Shown here one piece after another: positions 1-7,767 of a DNA stretch of 36,345 nucleotides. The stretch spans positions 1 through 36,345 of the forward strand of contig CAILAZ010000321.1 of the NCBI GenBank assembly GCA_903832295.1. Direction: 5' to 3'. The translations under genes and the position numbers were made by a program. Source of the DNA: an uncultured Acidobacteriota bacterium (GTDB lineage Bacteria > Acidobacteriota > Terriglobia > Terriglobales > Acidobacteriaceae). The notes beneath the pieces were generated by a model. That model searched no databases. It saw only the letters and a list, made by a program, of their open reading frames with translations, and was not told the origin of the DNA. How positions within the stretch are numbered: the first letter of the stretch is position 1; the number at the start of each line of letters is the position of its first letter.

Positions 1-2
1 TC

Positions 3-407
3 ATCTATCTTTCCGGGGATACTTCCGTCTCGGAAGCCGTGGAGGCGATCAAGCGAGGCGCCGTGGACTATCTCTGCAAGCCGGTGGCGAGCGAAGAAGT
101 GGAGCGCAGCGTGGACGAGGCGCTGAGGCAGAAGCGCACCGGCGTCCCTGCCCGGTACTTCAGCCCGGAAATCGAGCTCGATCCGCTGCTGGATGCGATT
201 CAGAGGGAGTTGATCGGCGCTGCCCTCTCCCGCTCCCGGGGAGTCGTGGGCGGTCGTACCGGCGCTGCCGCGCTGCTGGGCGTCACCCGTACCGGGCTGC
301 TCTACAAGATGAAGCGCCTCGGCATACGGCGCAGTCTGGAAGCATCGTCGGACCCTTGTGAGTTAGCCGTCGCCAAGTTGGAAAGCCGTCCTGCGGGCGC
401 TGCCTAG
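3..407 (+). CDS. Response regulator, C-terminal part (receiver end + Fis-type HTH)
   Basis: The gene enters from the left edge, so its start is outside the window. The reading frame is open from base 3. The first residues read as the end of a receiver domain: YLSGDTSVSEAVEAIKRGA followed by DYLCKP, which carries the conserved Lys-Pro. A linker follows, then a Fis-type helix-turn-helix (GGRTGAAALLGVTRTGLLYK, then MKRLGIRR) of the kind that ends NtrC-class regulators. There is no AAA+ sigma-54 domain between them, so this is a short receiver-Fis protein (PrrA/RegA-like layout) rather than a full NtrC protein. It is presumably the output partner of a histidine kinase to the left. Its stop is one base from the stop of the convergent feoB, leaving no room for a private terminator. 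The target genes are unknown. Confidence 0.8.
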   Translation: MYLSGDTSVSEAVEAIKRGAVDYLCKPVASEEVERSVDEALRQKRTGVPARYFSPEIELDPLLDAIQRELIGAALSRSRGVVGGRTGAAALLGVTRTGLLYKMKRLGIRRSLEASSDPCELAVAKLESRPAGAA

Positions 408-408
408 A

Positions 409-2304
409 TCAATTCCAGTAGAGCAGCGTGAGCCGGTAGGCCACGAACGCTGCCACATACGCCACCGCGGTCATGTAGAGAAACTGAAGCACGGGCCACT
501 TCCAACTGTTGGTCTCACGCCGCACCACTGCCATGGTGGACATGCACTGCATGGCAAAGGCAAAAAATACCAGCAACGCAATCGCTCCAGCCGGGGACAG
601 GTCTCCGCGGAGCGCCTGTTGCAGAGCCATGGCGTGCGATTCAGGATCTACCCCGTGCAAGGTTCCCATGGTGGCGATAATCACCTCGCGCGCCGCAAAG
701 GAACTCAACAGTCCCACGCCAATCTTCCAATTGAAGCCGAGCGGACGGATGGCTGGCTCAATGAAGTGCCCAATGTGTGCAATGGCGCTGTCCGCAATCG
801 GCGGCGGCTGCCCGTTGTGCATCGGCAGGTAGGTCAGCGCCCACAGCAGAATGCTTACGCCCAGGATCACCGTTCCGGCGCGGAACAGGAAAGCGTTGCC
901 GCGGTCCATCAGGCGCAGGCCAAGGGACTTCCACATTGGCCAGCGATAGGGCGGCAGTTCCATGATAAAGGCCACGTCCCGGCTGCGCAGCACAGAGCTT
1001 TTCAGCGCCCGCGCGGTGGCCACCGCCATGGCAAACCCCAGCACGTAGAGGCTCAGCATGGCAACTGCGCGGGTTCCAACCACCGGACCCAGGACCGGGC
1101 GGTTCGGGATGAAAGCCGCAATCACCATGGTGTAAACCGGCAGCCGCGCTGAGCAGGTCATGAACGGCGCAATCAGTATGGTGGCAATGCGGTCGCGCTT
1201 GTTTTCAATCGTGCGCGTGGCCATAATGGCCGGCACCGCGCAGCCATAGGCCGACAGCAGCGGGATGAACGACTTCCCGTTGAGTCCCACCTTGGCCATC
1301 ACCTTGTCGGAGATCACCGCGGCGCGCGCGAGATACCCCGAGTCCTCCAGGATTCCAATCACCAGGAAGAGCAGGAGAATCTGCGGTAAGAAAACCAGCA
1401 CCGAGCCAGCGCCCTTCCAGACACCGTTCACAATCAGCGAACTTATGATGCCCGCAGGCAGCACGCCCGTCAGCCGGACGGCGACATTGTCCAGGAAGCG
1501 CTGAAGCAGATCGCTGGCAGGCTGCCCCAGCGAGAAGATGGTCTGGAATACGCCGACAATCACGACGGCAAAAATAACTCCGCCCCAGAGTTTGTGAAGG
1601 AAGATGGAATCAAGGCGGCGAGTCCACTCCGGCGTTGCACCGCGCCGGTACGCAGCGTGGGAGCCCATGCGCACTGCCCATTCACGGCAATGGCGGGGAT
1701 CTCCAAAAATAGGCAGTTCGAGGGGCTCAGGGGTTTGCGGAGTGGCCACCAGGAAGTTGGCGACCGCGTGCAGGCCTTCTCCGGTGGCGGCGCTCACCAG
1801 CGCCACCGGCGTGCCCAGTTGGCGCGCGAGCGGCAGCACATCCACCTGGCCCCCCTGTTTGTGCAGCTCATCGGCCATGTTGAGCAGGACGAGCGTGGGC
1901 AGTCCCAGGGCTATGACGCGCCCGGCAAGCACCAGGTGACGGTTCAGATTGTTGGAGTCCAGCACCAGGATGATGGCGTCCGGGCGATCCGCCCCCGGCA
2001 TTACGCCATTCAGAACATCGATAGTGACTTTCTCATCCTCAGATTTGGGATTGAGGCTGTAAACACCGGGAAGATCGATGAGTGATACTTCTTCCCCGGA
2101 AGCCAAGCGGTAGCTGCCAATGTGGTGCTCCACGGTGACGCCGGGAAAGTTGCCAACCCGCTGGCGCAGTCCGGTCAGGCGATTGAAGAGCGTGGTCTTG
2201 CCAGCGTTGGGCGGACCTACTACGGCCACTGTTTTATAGACGGGCGAAGCATGATCGGCTCTGTTTGCTGCAACAGGCCCTTGGATCGATACCGGAACGC
2301 TCAC
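409..2304 (-). CDS. feoB: Ferrous iron transport protein B (FeoB)
   Basis: Inner-membrane Fe(II) uptake protein with an N-terminal GTPase domain. The G1 loop reads GPPNAGKTTLFNRLTG near residue 31, G3 reads DLPGVYSL, and the G4 position reads NMADE where NMMDE is common. The C-terminal half is a multi-helix membrane domain containing the FeoB signatures LEDSGYLARA, SAYGCAVPAIMATRT and APFMTCSARLPVY, so both membrane cysteines typical of the family are present. At 631 residues it is on the short side for the family but has all parts. The start is GTG, with GAGG five bases upstream overlapping the end of feoA. The feoA stop and the feoB start are two bases apart, so the two are translated from one message. 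No feoC is visible. Confidence 0.96.
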   Translation of the reverse strand: MSVPVSIQGPVAANRADHASPVYKTVAVVGPPNAGKTTLFNRLTGLRQRVGNFPGVTVEHHIGSYRLASGEEVSLIDLPGVYSLNPKSEDEKVTIDVLNGVMPGADRPDAIILVLDSNNLNRHLVLAGRVIALGLPTLVLLNMADELHKQGGQVDVLPLARQLGTPVALVSAATGEGLHAVANFLVATPQTPEPLELPIFGDPRHCREWAVRMGSHAAYRRGATPEWTRRLDSIFLHKLWGGVIFAVVIVGVFQTIFSLGQPASDLLQRFLDNVAVRLTGVLPAGIISSLIVNGVWKGAGSVLVFLPQILLLFLVIGILEDSGYLARAAVISDKVMAKVGLNGKSFIPLLSAYGCAVPAIMATRTIENKRDRIATILIAPFMTCSARLPVYTMVIAAFIPNRPVLGPVVGTRAVAMLSLYVLGFAMAVATARALKSSVLRSRDVAFIMELPPYRWPMWKSLGLRLMDRGNAFLFRAGTVILGVSILLWALTYLPMHNGQPPPIADSAIAHIGHFIEPAIRPLGFNWKIGVGLLSSFAAREVIIATMGTLHGVDPESHAMALQQALRGDLSPAGAIALLVFFAFAMQCMSTMAVVRRETNSWKWPVLQFLYMTAVAYVAAFVAYRLTLLYWN

Positions 2305-2306
2305 GC

Positions 2307-2597
2307 TTACCTCATCTCTGCTTCAGCGTCGCCTAAGGGGCGAACCGCAATGCAGCGCGAGAGGTCACGACGCAACGCTACCTCGGTTCCGTCCACGCGA
2401 TACACACGCGGATTGCCACCGGGGCCGCTGCGTGCCACCAGCACTTCCAGGCCCGGTACAAAACCCAGGTTCATCAGGTGTTCGGCAATGCTCTGGGGCA
2501 TGTCGAAGTCTTCCAGAATGCCGCTCTCGCCAACCGCGAGATCGGAGAGATTATGGCCCGGACTGGCAGGACGAGCTTTCATGAAGTTGAAAACCAT
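2307..2597 (-). CDS. feoA: Ferrous iron transport protein A (FeoA)
   Basis: Small SH3-like cytoplasmic protein that works with FeoB. The core from NLSDLAVGESGILEDF to DLSRCIAVRPLG matches the FeoA domain, including the typical LMNLGFVPGLEVLVAR stretch. I chose the ATG at 2597 (96 residues). A GTG at 2609 would lengthen it by four residues but lies almost at the transcription start predicted from the promoter at 2614-2641. An ATG at 2582 is also possible and gives a length closer to typical FeoA. None of these starts has a clear ribosome binding site. It is first in the feoAB operon. Confidence 0.9.
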   Translation of the reverse strand: MVFNFMKARPASPGHNLSDLAVGESGILEDFDMPQSIAEHLMNLGFVPGLEVLVARSGPGGNPRVYRVDGTEVALRRDLSRCIAVRPLGDAEAEMR

Positions 2598-2613
2598 TTT
2601 CAATACCACACTT

Positions 2614-2641
2614 ATTCTAACTCTCTTTGAATGATCTTCAA
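2614..2641 (-). promoter_or_regulatory. Predicted sigma-70-type promoter of feoAB
   Basis: Read on the minus strand, TTGAAG (2641-2636), a 16-base spacer and TAGAAT (2619-2614) form a -35/-10 pair. They lie directly upstream of feoA, and transcription would begin near 2607. A short dyad, TTGAA-N5-TTCAA (2627-2641), overlaps the -35 element and could be a repressor site. This is pattern evidence only. Confidence 0.45.
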
Positions 2642-2648
2642 CGGATCA

Positions 2649-2670
2649 AAGTCACATTACTTTGTGACTT
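2649..2670. promoter_or_regulatory. Inverted repeat AAGTCAC-N8-GTGACTT upstream of feoAB
   Basis: Perfect 7-base arms at 2649-2655 and 2664-2670, lying eight bases upstream of the proposed feoAB -35 box. The position fits an operator or activator site. The sequence does not match a classical Fur box, so the regulator is unknown. Confidence 0.4.
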
Positions 2671-2951
2671 GTGAACACGAATCGGAGAACGTGCTCTGCA
2701 TCAATCAGTTACAGCGCAACTGACAGGCGCCTGCCTCGGCCCGGAACCAAGTCCCCGGATGATTGTGGCTGCATGGGATCGCCCGTTCAGTATAGAACGT
2801 GCGGCGGATTTGCGTCCGTCCGTGGCAAGCTTCGCGGAAGTGTCGGCATCTTTGCCTTCCTTACGGTCATCCAAGCTAGCGGGATTTCTGCGCCCGCACG
2901 GAATGCGCCCAGGAAATCCGCGGGCACCATCGCTGAGCCGAGGTGAGGCAA

Positions 2952-4037
2952 TTGGAAAATCCGCTCCAAATCAAGCGTATCCATCACGTTGAATTCTTCG
3001 TCGGCAACGCAAGGCAGGCGTCGTTCTTTTACCGCAAGGCGTTTGGCTTTTCACAAGTCGCCTATCGCGGGCAGGAGACCGGAAGCCGCGATCTCGCTTC
3101 GTATGTCTTGCAGCAGGGCAAGGCCAACTTTGTACTCAGCACGCCGCTTACGCCGGCCCACCCCGCCGCCGAACACATCAAGCGCCATGGCGATGGCATT
3201 CGCGACATCGCACTGGAAGTTGCAGACACAGACCTGGCATTCGAGCAGGCGCTTTCCCGTGGCGCAGAGGCCGCAGAGGCCCCGCATGACCTGAAGGATG
3301 AATTCGGCGTCGTGCGCCGGGCCGCCATCCGTACCTACGGAGACACCATCCACTCGCTGCTTTCGCGGCGGGGGTACAAAGGCTCGTTTCTTCCGGGCTA
3401 TGCCGAACAGCGCATCGAAGGCGAGGATGCGGGGATTTTGCGCATCGACCACATGGTGGGCAATGTCGAACTTGGGCAGATGAATCGCTGGGCCGAGTAT
3501 TACTCGAAGATCTTCGGCTTCCATCGCTATATCAGTTTTGATGACAAGGACATCTCGACCGAGTACAGCGCCCTGATGTCCATCGTGATGTCCGATGACT
3601 CCTACTCCGTAAAGTTCCCCATCAACGAACCCGCAGCAGGGAAGCGCAAGAGCCAGATAGACGAATACCTGGAGGCCTACCAGGGGGCGGGCGTACAGCA
3701 CATTGCGTTGCAGGTGAAGGACGTACTCGCCACCGTGGACAAGTTGCAGCGCAATGGCGTCCCATTCCTGCGGGTTCCAGACAGCTACTACGACATTCTG
3801 CGCGACCGCGTCGGCGAACTGGAAGAACCGCTGGAGGAGATCAAGCGGCTGGGCATTCTGGTGGACAAGGACGAAGAGGGATACCTGCTGCAGATCTTCA
3901 CCCGTCCGGTGGAGGATCGCCCCACCGTTTTCTACGAGATCATTCAGCGCAAGGGCAGCCGCGGGTTCGGCAAGGGAAATTTCAGAGCGCTCTTCGAGGC
4001 GATTGAACTCGAACAGGCTCGGCGCGGAAATCTGTGA
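2952..4037 (+). CDS. hpd: 4-hydroxyphenylpyruvate dioxygenase
   Basis: Fe(II) enzyme converting 4-hydroxyphenylpyruvate to homogentisate, the entry step of aerobic tyrosine breakdown. It has two vicinal-oxygen-chelate domains. The three expected iron ligands are visible: His in RIDHMVGNV (about residue 167), His in [10 protein letters not shown] (about 250) and Glu in FYEIIQRKG (about 329). The C-terminal helix [18 protein letters not shown] is typical of the family. The best start is TTG at 2952, giving [15 protein letters not shown], with GAGG eight bases upstream. A GTG at 2943 would add three residues and would sit inside that ribosome binding site. Hydroxymandelate synthase is a relative, but the homogentisate genes that follow settle the assignment. 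Confidence 0.95.
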   Translation: MENPLQIKRIHHVEFFVGNARQASFFYRKAFGFSQVAYRGQETGSRDLASYVLQQGKANFVLSTPLTPAHPAAEHIKRHGDGIRDIALEVADTDLAFEQALSRGAEAAEAPHDLKDEFGVVRRAAIRTYGDTIHSLLSRRGYKGSFLPGYAEQRIEGEDAGILRIDHMVGNVELGQMNRWAEYYSKIFGFHRYISFDDKDISTEYSALMSIVMSDDSYSVKFPINEPAAGKRKSQIDEYLEAYQGAGVQHIALQVKDVLATVDKLQRNGVPFLRVPDSYYDILRDRVGELEEPLEEIKRLGILVDKDEEGYLLQIFTRPVEDRPTVFYEIIQRKGSRGFGKGNFRALFEAIELEQARRGNL

Positions 4038-4055
4038 TCCAGAGGCAGGAATGCA

Positions 4056-5408
4056 ATGGCCAATGAAGCGTTGACAAGCAATCCACCAGCCGCGGAAAGT
4101 GACTCCCGGCCTCGTCGGGCGGCCCTTGAGTACTTATCCGGATTCGGCAATGAATTTGCCACCGAGGCCGTGACCGGGGCACTTCCGGTCGGGCAGAATG
4201 CGCCCCAGCAGGTTCCCTTCGGACTCTACGCCGAACAACTCAGCGGGACGGCTTTCACCACGCCACGCGCGCACAACCGGAGAACCTGGGCCTACCGGAT
4301 TCGCCCCAGCGTCATGCACAAGCCATACCGCCAAATCGGCAATGGCCTGCTGCGCTCCACTCCCTTCAACGAAGCTCCCACGCCGCCGAACCAACTCCGC
4401 TGGAGCCCGGTTCCAATACCCCAGGAGCCAACCGACTTTGTCAGTGGACTCATCACCCTGGGCGGCAATGGCGACCTTGCAATGCAGAGTGGAGTTGCGA
4501 TTCACGTCTATGCGGCGAACCGCAGCATGGAAGCAACTTATTGCTACAACGCCGATGGCGAGATGCTAGTTGTGCCGCAGAGCGGGCGGTTGCTGGTTCA
4601 TACCGAACTGGGGCGGATTGAGCTGTCGCCGGGCGAGATTGCTGTGCTGCCGCGTGGCATCAAGTTTCGTGTGGAACTGCTGGAGGGAAGCGCCCGGGGA
4701 TACGTCTGCGAAAACTACGGACCCGCCTTTCGGCTTCCGGAACTGGGACCCATCGGCGCCAACGGACTTGCAAACGCCAGGGACTTCCAGACTCCGGTCG
4801 CAGGATTCGAAGATCTTGAACGGGATGTGCGCGTGATCTGCAAATTCCAGGGGAACCTGTGGGAAGGCGAGTATGACCATTCGCCTCTGGATGTGGTGGC
4901 CTGGCACGGCAACTACGCTCCATACAAGTACGATCTCGCGCGCTTCTGCGTGATAAACGCGGTGAGTTTCGATCATCCCGATCCATCCATCTTCACCGTG
5001 CTGACCTCGCCCTCGGATACACCGGGAACAGCAAACTGCGATTTTGCCATCTTTCCTCCGCGCTGGATGGTAGCCGAACACACCTTCCGCCCGCCATGGT
5101 TCCATCGCAACTTTATGAGCGAGTTCATGGGGCTGGTTCGCGGGGAGTACGATGCGAAGGCCGAGGGCTTCCTGCCCGGAGGCGCGAGTCTGCACAACTG
5201 CATGAGCGGTCACGGTCCCGACGCGAGCAGCTACGAACGCGCCTCCAGGGTTGAACTCCATCCGCAATATCTGGCGGATACCTTGGCCTTCATGTTTGAG
5301 ACGCGCTTCGTCTGCCGTCCCACCCGCTTTGCCCTGGACTCTGCGGAACTGCAGCATGACTACTACACCTGTTGGCAGAATCTGAAGCGCAACTTCCCGC
5401 GGAGCTAG
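4056..5408 (+). CDS. hmgA: Homogentisate 1,2-dioxygenase
   Basis: Cupin-fold Fe(II) enzyme opening the homogentisate ring to maleylacetoacetate. The family N-terminus is clear ([14 protein letters not shown], then [15 protein letters not shown]). The iron ligands can be placed as His350 and Glu356 in [12 protein letters not shown] and His386 in MSGHGPD. Their spacing (6 and 36 residues) equals that of human HGD His335, Glu341 and His371. The length of 450 is normal. The ATG at 4056 is preceded by AGGCAGGA. It lies 18 bases after hpd and 5 bases before the next gene, so it is within one operon. Confidence 0.97.
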   Translation: MANEALTSNPPAAESDSRPRRAALEYLSGFGNEFATEAVTGALPVGQNAPQQVPFGLYAEQLSGTAFTTPRAHNRRTWAYRIRPSVMHKPYRQIGNGLLRSTPFNEAPTPPNQLRWSPVPIPQEPTDFVSGLITLGGNGDLAMQSGVAIHVYAANRSMEATYCYNADGEMLVVPQSGRLLVHTELGRIELSPGEIAVLPRGIKFRVELLEGSARGYVCENYGPAFRLPELGPIGANGLANARDFQTPVAGFEDLERDVRVICKFQGNLWEGEYDHSPLDVVAWHGNYAPYKYDLARFCVINAVSFDHPDPSIFTVLTSPSDTPGTANCDFAIFPPRWMVAEHTFRPPWFHRNFMSEFMGLVRGEYDAKAEGFLPGGASLHNCMSGHGPDASSYERASRVELHPQYLADTLAFMFETRFVCRPTRFALDSAELQHDYYTCWQNLKRNFPRS

Positions 5409-5413
5409 TCGGC

Positions 5414-6334
5414 ATGTCCACTCCTTCCAGCACTGCGGCAAAGTCGCTCCATGTGTTCCTTCAGAAGATCATCGACTATGCCGGATTGTTTCCGCCCGCA
5501 TCGCTGGGGATGCAGGCTGCGGTTACAAATTATGCCCGCTACCGCGAACTGCCGCAGTGCTGGATGCTCGGCAGGTTCGTGCTTCCGGTTGCGCGCCTCG
5601 ATGAATTTCTCAATGCCCAGGAGAACCTCGCAAGCGATCCGTGGCAGCTCAGTGGAATCCTCTCGGCGGACGTCGAAGCAGACCTTCGGGCCGTCGATGA
5701 GTTCAACCGCAAGGCGCCGGGAGCCGCCATTGACTCGCTCGAAGCAAGGGTGAGCAGCCTCGATGAAATTGCGCGGGTGCATGGCAGCTCTCCCGCTGGT
5801 CTCAACATCTTCTTCGAGTTTCCGCCAGACCGTGCAGACCACTTTCTGCCCGAGTTGCGCAAGCGTGGCTCCCATGCGAAACTGCGCGCGGGCGGCGTGG
5901 TGGAATCGGCCTTTCCCGCCGTTATGCAGGTTGCCGGGTTCATTGCGCGGTGTGCCGAGCTGGGTGTACCGTTCAAGGCGACCGCGGGGCTCCACCATCC
6001 GCTGCGCGGCCTGCGCGCTCTCACCCCGGAGCCCGGATCGCCGAAGGGAAACATGCACGGATTTCTGAACCTGTTCACCGCGTCCGCCATCGCCTGGAGC
6101 GCCATGAATGCAGGCCAGCCTGTTTCGCGCGTCCTGCTTGCCGCCTGCCTTGCGGATTCAAACCACGCCAACTGGCACTTCGGTGACGATGCCCTGACCT
6201 GGAGCGGCGCAGAGGAGCCCGTGCGAATAGACGTGGCGGCGATTCAATCCGTCCGTTCAAGATTCGCATTCAGCTTCGGCTCCTGCTCGGTAGAAGAGCC
6301 TGTTCATGACCTGCGCCAACTCGAGCTGCTATGA
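5414..6334 (+). CDS. Uncharacterised protein of the tyrosine operon
   Basis: A 306-residue soluble protein that I cannot assign to a characterised family. The start chosen is ATG at 5414, just after the hmgA stop; a longer frame would run back into hmgA. Its stop overlaps the fahA start (ATGA), showing tight translational coupling. Alternating strand/helix segments suggest an alpha/beta, perhaps barrel, fold. Motifs that look functional are KIIDYAGLFPPASLG near the N-terminus, HAKLRAGG, PFKATAGLHHPLRG with Lys and paired His, HGFLNLFTASA, and FSFGSCSVEEP at the C-terminus. There is no signal peptide or membrane segment. In the operon it occupies the place of maleylacetoacetate isomerase, which is otherwise absent here. 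A role in that step or in handling pathway intermediates is inference only. Confidence 0.8.
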   Translation: MSTPSSTAAKSLHVFLQKIIDYAGLFPPASLGMQAAVTNYARYRELPQCWMLGRFVLPVARLDEFLNAQENLASDPWQLSGILSADVEADLRAVDEFNRKAPGAAIDSLEARVSSLDEIARVHGSSPAGLNIFFEFPPDRADHFLPELRKRGSHAKLRAGGVVESAFPAVMQVAGFIARCAELGVPFKATAGLHHPLRGLRALTPEPGSPKGNMHGFLNLFTASAIAWSAMNAGQPVSRVLLAACLADSNHANWHFGDDALTWSGAEEPVRIDVAAIQSVRSRFAFSFGSCSVEEPVHDLRQLELL

Positions 6335-7647
6335 CCATCGAACCCAATGAAACCCACGATCCCAATGCTCGTTCGTTTGTAGCATCGGCCAATGTCTCCG
6401 GTTGTGATTTTCCGCTCCAGAACCTTCCCTATGGCGCGTTTACGAATGGCCTGAATTCCTGTTCGAGTCTTTGCGCCGGAATCGGCGATCAGGTGCTCGA
6501 CCTGGCAGCGGCCGCAAGCCGCAATCTGCTTGCAGAGGTGGACGACGAGACCTGCGAAGCCTGCAAGGAGCCATGCCTGAACTCGCTCATGGGTCTTGGC
6601 CCGGCGCGCTGGACCGCGCTGCGGCGTGCGATTTTCCAGCTTTTGCGCGCAGATTCACCGCGCAGGACGCCCGCCGCGGAGTGCCTGCGCCCCATGCGCG
6701 ACGTGGCGATGGTGCTCCCGGCCGCGATTGCAAACTACACCGACTTCTACGCCTCTGTGCATCACGCCGCCAACGTTGGGTCGCTCTTCCGTCCGGAAAA
6801 TCCGCTGCTGCCAAACTACAAATGGGTTCCCATTGGATACCATGGCCGTGCATCCACCGTGGTTGTCAGCGGCACCGACGTAAGGCGTCCGCGTGGCCAG
6901 TGGAAGCCTTCCGCCGCTGAAGCTCCGCACTATGCTCCCGCGCGCAAATTGGATTACGAATTGGAACTGGGCGCGCTCGTGGGAGTGGGAAACGAGATGG
7001 GCGAGCCGATTCCAATTGCAGAAGCTTCCGGGCACATCTTCGGGCTCTGCCTTCTCAATGACTGGTCCGCGCGCGACATTCAGGCATGGGAGTATCAACC
7101 GCTCGGCCCGTTTCTGGCCAAGAGTTTTGCCACTACAATTTCCCCCTGGATTGTCACCGCAGAAGCACTCGTCCCGTTTCGCGTGCCGGTTGCCGCGCGC
7201 CCCGCGGGGGATCCCCAGCCCCTGCCATACCTGGCGGATGACGCCGTTCAGAAGTTTGGCGCCGTGGATATCACCGTCGAGGTCTATCTCCGCAGTGCCG
7301 CCATGCGCGCAGCAAATTGTCCGCCCCATCGCCTCAGCCGAGGCAACTTCCAGGACATGTATTGGAGTTTCGCGCAGATGATCGCCCACCACACCAGCAA
7401 CGGATGCGACCTGCGCCCCGGCGACCTGCTTGGCAGCGGAACCATCTCTGGTCCGTCGGCGGAAGCTCGCGGGTGCCTGCTGGAAATTACCCGTGGTGGC
7501 GCGGAACCCGTCACCCTCCCCGACGGCAGCAAGCGCACGTTTCTCGAGGACGGCGACCAGGTGACGCTGCGGGGCTTCTGTGATCGCCCCGGTGCTGTGC
7601 GCATCGGCCTTGGAGAATGCAGCGGGACGCTGATCGCAGCCCGCTGA
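6331..7647 (+). CDS. fahA: Fumarylacetoacetase
   Basis: Last enzyme of the homogentisate pathway, hydrolysing fumarylacetoacetate to fumarate and acetoacetate. The 438-residue length fits the two-domain FAH family (SH3-like N-terminus plus the FAH catalytic domain). Visible family motifs are NYTDFYASVHHAANVG (catalytic Asp/His region), LDYELELGALVGVGN (metal-binding Glu residues), LLNDWSARDIQAWEYQPLG and FLAKSFATTISPW. The start ATG overlaps the stop of the preceding gene by four bases. It ends the tyrosine operon; the next gene follows after about 120 bases without an evident terminator. Confidence 0.97.
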   Translation: MTIEPNETHDPNARSFVASANVSGCDFPLQNLPYGAFTNGLNSCSSLCAGIGDQVLDLAAAASRNLLAEVDDETCEACKEPCLNSLMGLGPARWTALRRAIFQLLRADSPRRTPAAECLRPMRDVAMVLPAAIANYTDFYASVHHAANVGSLFRPENPLLPNYKWVPIGYHGRASTVVVSGTDVRRPRGQWKPSAAEAPHYAPARKLDYELELGALVGVGNEMGEPIPIAEASGHIFGLCLLNDWSARDIQAWEYQPLGPFLAKSFATTISPWIVTAEALVPFRVPVAARPAGDPQPLPYLADDAVQKFGAVDITVEVYLRSAAMRAANCPPHRLSRGNFQDMYWSFAQMIAHHTSNGCDLRPGDLLGSGTISGPSAEARGCLLEITRGGAEPVTLPDGSKRTFLEDGDQVTLRGFCDRPGAVRIGLGECSGTLIAAR

Positions 7648-7767
7648 TACCGCCCTCCCCCGCCAGACTTTTCTCAAAGCTATGAGGAGTGGAGAACTCC
7701 AGCGCTTACGCATTGAGAAGCACTCCCGCGCGTGGTAGAACGTTGCTGTGGATGCACGGGAGGCAAT

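Larger units (their letters stand above)
2610..2951. other. Divergent intergenic region between feoAB and the tyrosine operon
   Basis: About 340 bases with no convincing gene. The left part holds the feoAB promoter and the 7-base-arm dyad at 2649-2670. A second dyad, TCAGTT-N7-AACTGA, lies at 2705-2723. The promoter of the rightward tyrosine operon must lie between this and 2952, but I cannot point to a strong -35/-10 pair. GAGGTGAGG at 2940-2948 is the ribosome binding region of hpd. Confidence 0.5.
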
